Shown in pieces: positions 23,860 through 30,320 of a stretch of 30,320 nt of DNA. Source of the stretch: CAXDOZ01 sp963991145 (GTDB taxonomy: Bacteria > Bacteroidota > Bacteroidia > Chitinophagales > JABDMM01); the NCBI GenBank assembly GCA_963991145.1, contig CAXDOZ010000018.1:1-30320 (forward strand), written 5' to 3'. The notes under the pieces are model-generated. The model saw only the letters and a program-made list of their open reading frames with translations. It was not told the origin of the DNA and searched no databases. A program made the translations under genes and the position numbers. How positions within the stretch are numbered: the first letter of the stretch is position 1; the number at the start of each line of letters is the position of its first letter.

Positions 23860-24893
23860 TGGAAGAGAACAACGAAAACCTCGAGAACCAAGGCAGGGAA
23901 GAAAAGCAAGAAATTCCTGAGACCCCTGTAAATCCTATGCAGGGTGACTTGAACAAGCTCAACGCCGGGGTTGAAAGTATCCGAACAGAATTGGCTAAAG
24001 TGGTTATTGGTCAACACCAAATGATCGATCTTATGATCGTGGGCTTATTTTCCGGTGGGCATGTATTACTGGAAGGTGTTCCCGGAATTGCAAAGACTTT
24101 AACCGCAAAGCTGCTTGCCCAGTCATTAGACGTGGGCTTTTCAAGGATACAGTTTACTCCGGATCTTATGCCATCAGATGTAGTAGGAACTACAGTTTTT
24201 AATTTGAAAAGCTCTGAGTTCGATTTTAATAAGGGTCCGATCTTTTCAAATGTGGTTTTGATCGACGAGATCAATAGATCGCCGGCAAAAACTCAGGCAG
24301 CCTTATTTGAGGTAATGGAAGAAAGGCAGGTTACTGTTGATGGGACTACTTATAAAATGGATCCGCCATTTTTTGTGTTAGCCACCCAGAATCCTTTAGA
24401 GCAGGAGGGAACATATAAGTTGCCGGAAGCACAGCTCGATCGATTTATTTTCAGGATCAAATTAAAGTATCCCAATCTTGAAGAAGAGAAGGCGATCCTT
24501 TACAAATTCAGGCAGGATTTTGACAACAGGCAGATCAATGATGTTAAACCGGTTTTCTCTAAGAAAGATCTTGAAACATGCCGAGCTGTTGTAGAGAAGG
24601 TGCATATCAAAGACCAACTGCTCGACTATATCGCAAAGATCATTCTGCTAACTCGTGAGCATGGTGATCTGTTCCTTGGAGCATCTCCAAGAGCTTCACT
24701 TTCGATCATGAAGGCTTCAAAGGCAATGGCAGCAATCAATGGCCGAGACTTTGTTACTCCTGACGATATTAAGTTCGTTGCTTATCCAGTATTGAATCAC
24801 CGGATCATTTTAACTCCTGAGCGCGAAATGGAAGGAATCGATTCGGAGGATGTGATCAGGGAGATCATTGAGCAAATTGAAATACCACGTTAA
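23859..24893 (+). CDS. MoxR family AAA+ ATPase
   Basis: The protein has 344 residues. An acidic N-terminal tail (1-30) precedes the AAA+ core: Walker A GVPGIAKT (73-80), Walker B VVLIDE (132-137), the arginine-rich 'INRSPAKTQAALFEVMEERQV', sensor 1 'LATQNPLEQ' (174-182), and sensor 2 'GASPRAS' (274-280). All catalytic positions look intact. MoxR ATPases act as chaperones that assemble or activate partner proteins carrying vWA domains; the partner here is most likely the DUF58 protein encoded next, whose ATG overlaps this gene's TAA (TAATG). This could be a hub of the whole membrane cluster. Confidence 0.96.
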   Translation: MEENNENLENQGREEKQEIPETPVNPMQGDLNKLNAGVESIRTELAKVVIGQHQMIDLMIVGLFSGGHVLLEGVPGIAKTLTAKLLAQSLDVGFSRIQFTPDLMPSDVVGTTVFNLKSSEFDFNKGPIFSNVVLIDEINRSPAKTQAALFEVMEERQVTVDGTTYKMDPPFFVLATQNPLEQEGTYKLPEAQLDRFIFRIKLKYPNLEEEKAILYKFRQDFDNRQINDVKPVFSKKDLETCRAVVEKVHIKDQLLDYIAKIILLTREHGDLFLGASPRASLSIMKASKAMAAINGRDFVTPDDIKFVAYPVLNHRIILTPEREMEGIDSEDVIREIIEQIEIPR

Positions 24894-26233
24894 TGCGATT
24901 GTTCAGGATCTATAGAAACCTCTTTTTTAGTCCGCGATTTTTTTTTGCGGGAGGGATTATTGTGGTCCTGTTTTCGATTTCATTTTTCATCGATTTCCTA
25001 TTTCCAATTGCACAAGCATCTCTTTTAGCCCTTTTGCTCGTAGTCCTTTTTGATGTTGTCTACTTATATGGGAAAAAGAAGCCGGTCTCCATCAGCCGGA
25101 AGGCTTCAAATCTTTTATCTCTAGGCGACGATAATGAAATCAAGCTGGAGATCGAACACAATTATGGAATGAAGTCAGATCTAGTTTTGATCGACGAGCT
25201 TCCAAGTCAACTGCAGGTTCGTGATTTCATGGCTGAATTCTCAATGAGCCCTGGAGAGAAGAAAGTCCTTACCTATCCATTAAGACCGATTGAAAGAGGA
25301 AGCTATGAGTTTGGTAAAGTCAATGCTCTGGTATCCAGTCCTTTGGGTTTGGCAGTTAGAAGGATTCAGAGCGCAGAAGAAATGACAATTCCTGTTTACC
25401 CTTCGGTAATTCAGATGAAGGAGATGGAGCTCAAAGCCTTTATGCGCATTTCTACTAATCAGGGGATCAAAAAGATCAGGAAGATCGGCCACAGCTATGA
25501 ATTCGAACAGATAAAGAATTATGTGAAAGGAGACGATTACCGTAGCATCAACTGGAAGGCTACTGGTAGACGAGGTGATCTAATGGTGAATCAGTACGAG
25601 GACGAGCGATCACAACAGGTCTATTCTTTTATTGATAAGAGTCGATCAATGATCATGCCCTTCAATGGCCTGACATTGATGGATTATGCAATCAATACAA
25701 GTCTGGTCATATCAAATATCTCACTTAGAAAACACGATAAGGCTGGTCTGGTAACTTTTTCGGAAAAGATCGATACAATACTTCAGGCAGATAGGAAGAA
25801 GCATCAATTGAAGATGATCATGGAGTCATTGTACCGTGAAAAGGAAAGTGATCTGGAGGCTAATTACGAGAACCTTTACATGACTGTTCGTCGGTTTTTA
25901 AAGGGTCGCAGTCTGATTTTTCTATATACGAATTTCGAAAGCCTGTATTCTTTGCAACGAGTTCTTCCGATTCTACGAAGGATCAACAGACTCCACTTAT
26001 TGGTGGTGATGTATTTTGAGAATACTGAGGTAGATCAGTATTTGATTGATCCTGCAACAGATGTTTTATCAGTTTACCGGAAAACCCTTGGAAGGAAATA
26101 TGCTCAGGAAAAGCAATTGATTGCTCAGGAGCTGCAGCAATACGGAATTATGACCTTGTCTTCAAGGCCAGAAGACCTTTCGATGAATACGGTGAACAAG
26201 TATCTGGAGCTTAAATCGCGTGGATTGATTTAG
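24893..26233 (+). CDS. DUF58 (vWA-like) protein, MoxR partner
   Basis: The protein has 446 residues. Two membrane spans (about 15-35 and 38-60) are followed by an Ig-like strand region and the DUF58 core 'YVKGDDYRSINWKATGRRG' (210-228). A vWA-like domain starts at about 243 with a metal-ion site motif D248-K-S-R-S252 ('FIDKSRSM'), matching DxSxS, so metal binding is likely retained. MoxR-DUF58 pairs are thought to work together, with the ATPase remodelling the vWA protein. Start ATG overlaps the MoxR stop. The next gene follows after 24 bases. Confidence 0.93.
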   Translation: MRLFRIYRNLFFSPRFFFAGGIIVVLFSISFFIDFLFPIAQASLLALLLVVLFDVVYLYGKKKPVSISRKASNLLSLGDDNEIKLEIEHNYGMKSDLVLIDELPSQLQVRDFMAEFSMSPGEKKVLTYPLRPIERGSYEFGKVNALVSSPLGLAVRRIQSAEEMTIPVYPSVIQMKEMELKAFMRISTNQGIKKIRKIGHSYEFEQIKNYVKGDDYRSINWKATGRRGDLMVNQYEDERSQQVYSFIDKSRSMIMPFNGLTLMDYAINTSLVISNISLRKHDKAGLVTFSEKIDTILQADRKKHQLKMIMESLYREKESDLEANYENLYMTVRRFLKGRSLIFLYTNFESLYSLQRVLPILRRINRLHLLVVMYFENTEVDQYLIDPATDVLSVYRKTLGRKYAQEKQLIAQELQQYGIMTLSSRPEDLSMNTVNKYLELKSRGLI

Positions 26234-26257
26234 TAAATTGCTTAAAACCCTCTTATT

Positions 26258-27088
26258 ATGGAATACGATTTTCACTCAACTGACAGAATTGACGCTACGA
26301 TTGAAAGGGGCTATACCTTTTCAATGAGCGATTACCTTAACGCTGGCTGGGAGTTCTTTAAGAATCAGGCTGTTCTTTTTGTTGTTTTCATTCTGGTTTA
26401 TCTCGCTGGATCTGCGGTGATCAATATGATCCCTATTGTAGGTGGAATAGGCAGGTGGATCTTTGTTACACCATTAGCAGTTGGTCCTGGTATCGTTTGC
26501 TATCAAATGGCGAAAGGAAGGTCAGTAGAGTTCAATCAGTTCTTCGGCGGCTTCAAATTTTTAGGCCAGCTATTATTAGCTAGCCTGGTTACAGGTCTTC
26601 TAACTGTTATGGCTTTGATACCACTTTTTATATTCCTTGGGATTACGATAGGGAGTCTGATGATTGATTTTTTCTCATTAGTCTCTACCACTGAGAATCC
26701 GGATCCTGAGCAAATATTTTCCATTTTGAGTCAGGCTATAAACCCGGTGACGATCCTTGTTTCATTTCTACTTTTCATTCCCGGCTTTATCGTTGGTGTT
26801 CTTTACATGTTTGCACCTTACTTCGTAATCTTTTACAATCTTGATTTTTGGCCTGCAATGGAATATTCGAGAAAGCTGGTTATGCCAAAGCTTCTTCCAT
26901 TCATTGGTTTCATAATTGTTCTTGGACTCCTTAACCTGTTGGGTGCGATCTGCTTGATTGTAGGATTACTCGTAACCATACCAGTTTCAATGATTGCAGG
27001 TTATGCAGCATTTCAAATGATTCTGGGATTGGATGAGGATGAAGGAGAATCAGAAGAAGATCTGATCAGTAATCTTGTTACCGACTAA
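26258..27088 (+). CDS. Polytopic membrane protein of unknown function
   Basis: This 276-residue protein has a hydrophilic N-terminus (1-33), six or so membrane spans and an acidic C-terminal tail ('DEDEGESEEDLISNLVTD'). The patterns 'LNAGWEFFKNQAVLFVVFILVYLAGS' and 'PAMEYSRKLVMPKLLPFIGFIIVLGLLNLLG' resemble DUF975/DUF4013-type membrane proteins. It also recalls the C-terminal half of the SpoIIM-like protein encoded at 20029 in layout. It lies 24 bases after the DUF58 gene, presumably as the last member of the operon. Its stop shares bases with that of the convergent histidine kinase gene (CTAA, 27085-27088). Confidence 0.72.
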   Translation: MEYDFHSTDRIDATIERGYTFSMSDYLNAGWEFFKNQAVLFVVFILVYLAGSAVINMIPIVGGIGRWIFVTPLAVGPGIVCYQMAKGRSVEFNQFFGGFKFLGQLLLASLVTGLLTVMALIPLFIFLGITIGSLMIDFFSLVSTTENPDPEQIFSILSQAINPVTILVSFLLFIPGFIVGVLYMFAPYFVIFYNLDFWPAMEYSRKLVMPKLLPFIGFIIVLGLLNLLGAICLIVGLLVTIPVSMIAGYAAFQMILGLDEDEGESEEDLISNLVTD

Positions 27089-28134
27089 GCTTTTTTCAAG
27101 GTAAAGCCAAAGGTTGAACCTACTCCCACGGTGGATCGAACATTGACAGATTGACCGTGGGCTTCAATAATGTGCTTAACGATCGCGAGTCCGAGGCCAT
27201 TTCCTCCTTCCTTTCTCGATCTACTTCGATCAACTCGATAGAATCTTTCAAATAATCGTGGAAGGTGCTCCGGTTCGATGCCCGGGCCATTGTCTGATAC
27301 TTCGATCAAAACGTTTTCTTCCAGAGGATAAACTCCTACTAAAGTCCTGCCACCTTCGGTCCCATATTTAATGGAATTACCGATCAGATTATTAAAGACT
27401 TGTTCAACAAGATCAGGATCTGCTTCTACCATTAATGATTTAGGGCTGTTCTGCTTGATCTCAAGGTTAATATCCTTGTTATCTGCCTGCATTTCAAAGC
27501 TCTCCATTTGCTCTCTTACAAGCTCCAGTACGTCAAATTTTTGTGTATCGAGGTTAAGAGCACCGTCTTCATATTGCGTGATCAGGAGAAGATCTTCTAC
27601 AATTGAACTAAGTCGATCTGCATTTCTGGCGGCCTTATACAGGAAGTCCATATTGTTTCTCGGATCATCGATACCTCCATCAATAAGTGTATCGATATAA
27701 CCTTGAATATTAAAGATCGGAGTCTTCAGCTCATGGCTCACATTTCCGAGGAATTCTCTTCGGTACTGTTCCATTTCTTTCAGCTGTTCAATTTCTCTTG
27801 CCTGATTCTTCGTATATGCTCTTACCTCTTGTTGCACGTCATCCAGGATATTATCGGTGTCCTCAAGTCGATCTCTGAAAAGCTTATTCCCTGGCTTTTG
27901 ACTGTGTATGATCTTATAAATAAGCTTGATCTTCCGATATATGAATCGCTCGAAAAGGTATAGAGTAGTGTAATAGCAGGTAATGAAAATTAGGACTGGG
28001 AACATTAATAACGGTAACCAATCGAACTCCCGACCTTGCGCAACAAAGTAGACGATACCCATAATGAAGCTGCTAATAGCAACTATTGCAGCTACCAATA
28101 GGGCAATTTGCCTTTGGTTGGGATTTTTAATCAT
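27085..28134 (-). CDS. Sensor histidine kinase, PhoR-like
   Basis: The protein has 349 residues. Two membrane spans (about 9-31 and 38-62) with only a very short periplasmic loop mean that it can hardly bind a large extracellular ligand; sensing may involve the membrane or another protein, as in PhoR with the Pst transporter. A cytoplasmic helix leads to the HisKA domain with His134 ('NVSHELKTPI') and the HATPase domain: N box near 248-253 ('FNNLIGNSIKYG'), G1 'DNGPG' (281-285), G2 'GNGLGL' (311-316). It is complete and cognate to the response regulator 21 bases upstream. It lacks a PAS domain. Assignment to phosphate sensing is by family only. Confidence 0.9.
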   Translation of the reverse strand: MIKNPNQRQIALLVAAIVAISSFIMGIVYFVAQGREFDWLPLLMFPVLIFITCYYTTLYLFERFIYRKIKLIYKIIHSQKPGNKLFRDRLEDTDNILDDVQQEVRAYTKNQAREIEQLKEMEQYRREFLGNVSHELKTPIFNIQGYIDTLIDGGIDDPRNNMDFLYKAARNADRLSSIVEDLLLITQYEDGALNLDTQKFDVLELVREQMESFEMQADNKDINLEIKQNSPKSLMVEADPDLVEQVFNNLIGNSIKYGTEGGRTLVGVYPLEENVLIEVSDNGPGIEPEHLPRLFERFYRVDRSRSRKEGGNGLGLAIVKHIIEAHGQSVNVRSTVGVGSTFGFTLKKA

Positions 28135-28155
28135 CGATCACGAGTATAGTTAAAG

Positions 28156-28839
28156 TTACTCGTTCTCGAATTTGTAACCTACGCCCTTAACGGTCTTAAA
28201 GTGATTGTCGCCAAGTTTTTCACGGAGCTTTCTGATATGAACATCGATGGTGCGATCACCAACAATTGTATCATTACCCCAAACTTTGCTCATGATCTCT
28301 TCTCTGGTGAATACTCTACCAGGTTTTGAGATAAGTAGAGAAAGGAGTTCGAACTCTTTTCTTGGAAGAACAATTTGCTCACCCTTATTATAGACCGCAT
28401 ACTTTTCGCGATCAACTTCAATATCTCCTACAGTGATCTTGTTAGATGGAAGATCAAGACTCATTCTTCTTAGCATTGCATTAACTCTGCTTATAAGAAG
28501 TCTTGGTTTGATTGGCTTGGTGATATAATCGTCTGCCCCAACATCAAATCCAGCAATTTGAGAGTAGTCTTCATTTCTAGCTGTAAGGAAAACGATCAAA
28601 GTAGATTTGAACTCCTGCATTGATCTAAGCTCGTGGCAGGTTTCGATTCCGTCTAACTCAGGCATCATTACATCAAGAACTATTAAATGAGGTTTGACTA
28701 GTTTGGCAGTCTTTATACCTTCGTGGCCGTTGCCGGCCGTAAATACCTGGAATGATTCTTTTTCAAGGTTGTATTTCATGAAATCCAGTACATCTGGTTC
28801 ATCATCAACTAATAGAATCTTTACATCCCTATTTAACAT
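28156..28839 (-). CDS. OmpR/PhoB-family response regulator
   Basis: The protein has 227 residues. The receiver domain (1-120) has the acidic pair Asp12/Asp13, the phospho-acceptor Asp56 ('LIVLDVMMPELDG'), Thr86 ('FLTAR') and Lys108 ('YITKPIKP'). The C-terminal winged helix has 'LPRKEFELLSLLISKPGRVFTREEIMSKVWG' and 'DRTIDVHIRKLREKLG'. The protein is full-length and should be active as a transcription factor. The histidine kinase gene follows by 21 bases, so the two form one operon. A -7-like TAGCTTTG and a 13-base palindrome lie just upstream, which would fit self-regulation. Confidence 0.93.
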   Translation of the reverse strand: MLNRDVKILLVDDEPDVLDFMKYNLEKESFQVFTAGNGHEGIKTAKLVKPHLIVLDVMMPELDGIETCHELRSMQEFKSTLIVFLTARNEDYSQIAGFDVGADDYITKPIKPRLLISRVNAMLRRMSLDLPSNKITVGDIEVDREKYAVYNKGEQIVLPRKEFELLSLLISKPGRVFTREEIMSKVWGNDTIVGDRTIDVHIRKLREKLGDNHFKTVKGVGYKFENE

Positions 28840-28855
28840 ACCTGAATTTTGCGGT

Positions 28856-28917
28856 CAAAGCTATTTCTACATCGTAGCCTTAATTTAAGGTTATTGTTAA
28901 TTTATGGTTATTCAGTT
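28856..28917. promoter_or_regulatory. Shared regulatory region of the phoB-like gene and the lipoprotein gene
   Basis: On the minus strand TAGCTTTG (28863-28856) fits TAnnTTTG exactly, 17 bases before the regulator's ATG. A perfect 13-base palindrome CCTTAA-T-TTAAGG (28878-28890) lies where the -33 box would be; no TTTG is present there. To its right, GGTTATT occurs twice (28889-28895 and 28906-28912), and GTTAATT and GTTATTC (28896 and 28907) are 11 bases apart, the spacing of PhoB half-sites in E. coli, though the sequence itself is not the E. coli Pho box. Confidence 0.45.
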
Positions 28918-29049
28918 TAGGAGAATTTAGCTCTAGACCACTATCAAATTAACGATTAATTAATACTGGCGTTAAAAAGTCTTCATTCGGTCTCGGTTGC
29001 TTTGCATTCGAATTGTGTTTTACAGTCTTGAATCAAAAAAAACCAAAAA

Positions 29050-30320
29050 ATGAATTCTGTATTTAAACTCTTTTTTGCACTTGTTGCAATTTCAGTAGCC
29101 CTAGTAGGGTGTTCTGACTCTGCTCCTTCACCGAGCAATCCCGGTCCAGCTGAACAAGCTTTTGCTGATTACTTCGCATCAGCTGGTAACCAAAATGTTG
29201 ATCCTCAATTTGCAGCTGGAACAATCACTCCAGGTTTAACTGCATGGGGAAGTTTCTCAACTCCACCAGCTGGATTGACAACTACCACTTATAAAGGTGC
29301 TGTTGATCCTGCAGGAACTGCTTGGTTCGCTGGATGGTCTTTCTACTCTCGCGTTCTTCAAGGTCTTTCATCTGATGTGATTCCTTCTAGACCAACTGTT
29401 GAGATCACTGATGCTATCATGCTAGCTTCAAGTAACAATGTTACATGGTCAGCTGATACTACTTACATTCTTAAGGGTCGTGTTTTCGTTAACGACGGTC
29501 AAACTCTTAACATTCCTGCTGGAACTGTTGTAAAGGGTGACACTGGTCAGGGCGATAACGCTTCTGCTCTTATCGTAGCTCAAGGTGGTAAGCTTATGGC
29601 TATGGGAACTTCTACTAACCCGATCATCTTCACTTTCAAAGATGATAATGGTGGAACTCCTGCAACTACTCGCGGTCAGTGGGGTGGTCTTATCATCCTA
29701 GGTTACGCTCGTCTTAACTCTACTCCAGGTGTTTCAAACATCGAAGGTATCCCAACTACTGAAACTCGTGGTCAGTACGGCGGAAATGATGATGCTGATA
29801 ACAGTGGAACTATTCGCTACGTTTCTGTTCGTCACGGTGGTACTGATATCGGTGCTGGAAACGAGATCAACGGAATCACTCTAGGTGGTGTTGGTACTGG
29901 TACTACTATCGAGTATGTTGAGGTTGTAGGAAACAAGGATGATGGATGGGAATGGTTCGGTGGAACTGCTTCAGGAGATCACCTTATCTCTTGCTTCTGC
30001 GCTGATGACGCTCTTGATTATGACGAAGGATACCGCGGTGTTAACCAATTCGTAGTTGTTCACCAGGATCCAGCTGATGCTGATCGTGGTGGTGAGCACG
30101 ATGGTGGTACTAACCCAGAGGCAGGTACTCCATTTGCTACTCCTTTCTTCTACAATGTAACTATGGTTGGTAACCCAACAAGCCGTTCAGTAACATTCCG
30201 TGATAACGCTGGTGGAGAGTATCACAACTCTATCTTCGTTGACTTCGGACGTGGAATCGACATCGAGCTTCTTGAGTCTGAGCAGGATAGCTACAAAATG
30301 TTCGACGATGGTCTACTTAA
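29050..30320 (+). CDS. Lipoprotein with parallel beta-helix-like body, cut by window end
   Basis: Open to the window end, 423 codons visible. A signal peptide with lipobox 'LVGC' (Cys21) is followed by an Ala/Pro-rich linker and Gly/Thr/Asn-rich strands such as 'TYILKGRVFVNDGQTLNIPAGTVV', 'ALIVAQGGKLMAMGTSTNPI' and 'QWGGLIILGYARL'. This matches a Bacteroidota surface-lipoprotein family often labelled only as hypothetical or, wrongly, as 'multidrug transporter'. Codon choice is extreme: between 29491 and 29790 all 14 Thr codons are ACT and 6 of 7 Asn codons are AAC, unlike neighbouring genes, which suggests very high expression. It is divergent from the PhoB-like gene and might be part of its regulon. 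Confidence 0.8.
   Translation, partial: MNSVFKLFFALVAISVALVGCSDSAPSPSNPGPAEQAFADYFASAGNQNVDPQFAAGTITPGLTAWGSFSTPPAGLTTTTYKGAVDPAGTAWFAGWSFYSRVLQGLSSDVIPSRPTVEITDAIMLASSNNVTWSADTTYILKGRVFVNDGQTLNIPAGTVVKGDTGQGDNASALIVAQGGKLMAMGTSTNPIIFTFKDDNGGTPATTRGQWGGLIILGYARLNSTPGVSNIEGIPTTETRGQYGGNDDADNSGTIRYVSVRHGGTDIGAGNEINGITLGGVGTGTTIEYVEVVGNKDDGWEWFGGTASGDHLISCFCADDALDYDEGYRGVNQFVVVHQDPADADRGGEHDGGTNPEAGTPFATPFFYNVTMVGNPTSRSVTFRDNAGGEYHNSIFVDFGRGIDIELLESEQDSYKMFDDGLL

Noticed and set aside
28889..28912. A canonical E. coli Pho box
   Set aside because: Only the 11-base spacing agrees; the CTGTCAT half-site sequence is absent, so I list it only as a candidate.

Overview
The window is about 30.3 kb of chromosomal DNA from a member of the Bacteroidota, probably a free-living marine or aquatic one; I cannot place it below phylum. 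The reasons are: promoter-like TAnnTTTG elements instead of sigma70 boxes, A-rich leaders with little Shine-Dalgarno, a CarboxypepD_reg-like surface protein, a secreted fibre-type protein with the Bacteroidota 'NVGI..TPDASAVLEI' start, lipoproteins, and the RDD/SpoIIM/DUF4129/DUF4350/MoxR/DUF58 cluster. Coding density is high. No gene-free stretch exceeds 300 bases; the longest is about 210 bases, before the last gene. I saw no tRNA, rRNA, CRISPR array, insertion sequence or phage integration site.

Layout. (1) 1-5382, plus strand, housekeeping: the 3' end of an SDR/epimerase gene, rbfA, a LolC/E-type permease, an MsbA-like ABC exporter and a DUF445 membrane protein. (2) 5403-7072: a TetR regulator with inverted-repeat operators, an SRPBCC protein, a terminator and a DinB-like protein. 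(3) 7069-11646: a minus-strand CarboxypepD_reg-like protein divergent from a 909-residue secreted mosaic protein. (4) 11652-13190: a carboxymuconolactone decarboxylase/AhpD-like protein behind an AraC regulator. (5) 13225-18124, minus strand: a tight run of NodB-like deacetylase, APP1-type phosphatase, DAG-kinase-like enzyme, nitrilase, lipoprotein and a secreted YbjN-like protein. (6) 18148-19057: an OmpA-type lipoprotein. (7) 19174-27088: an RDD protein divergent from SpoIIM-like, DUF4129, DUF4350, MoxR, DUF58 and a polytopic membrane protein, several of which overlap and are probably translationally coupled. (8) 27085-28839: a PhoR/PhoB-type two-component pair. (9) 29050 to the end: a lipoprotein, cut by the window edge, with a codon choice typical of very highly expressed genes.

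How the genes may work together. Region 7 is the best candidate for a poorly described system: a MoxR AAA+ ATPase and its DUF58 (vWA-like) partner encoded with membrane proteins that could be clients or scaffold. In region 5 a lipid kinase and a phosphatase of opposite direction sit 17 bases apart, which suggests control of a phosphatidate/diacylglycerol-like pool. The TetR regulator has a single cysteine in the position expected of an electrophile-sensing NemR-like repressor and sits between operator-like repeats. The PhoB-like gene and the strongly biased lipoprotein gene share one intergenic region containing a 13-base palindrome and tandem repeats, so the lipoprotein may belong to its regulon. 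GATC is visibly enriched in parts of the window (24 sites counted by hand in 24001-25200).
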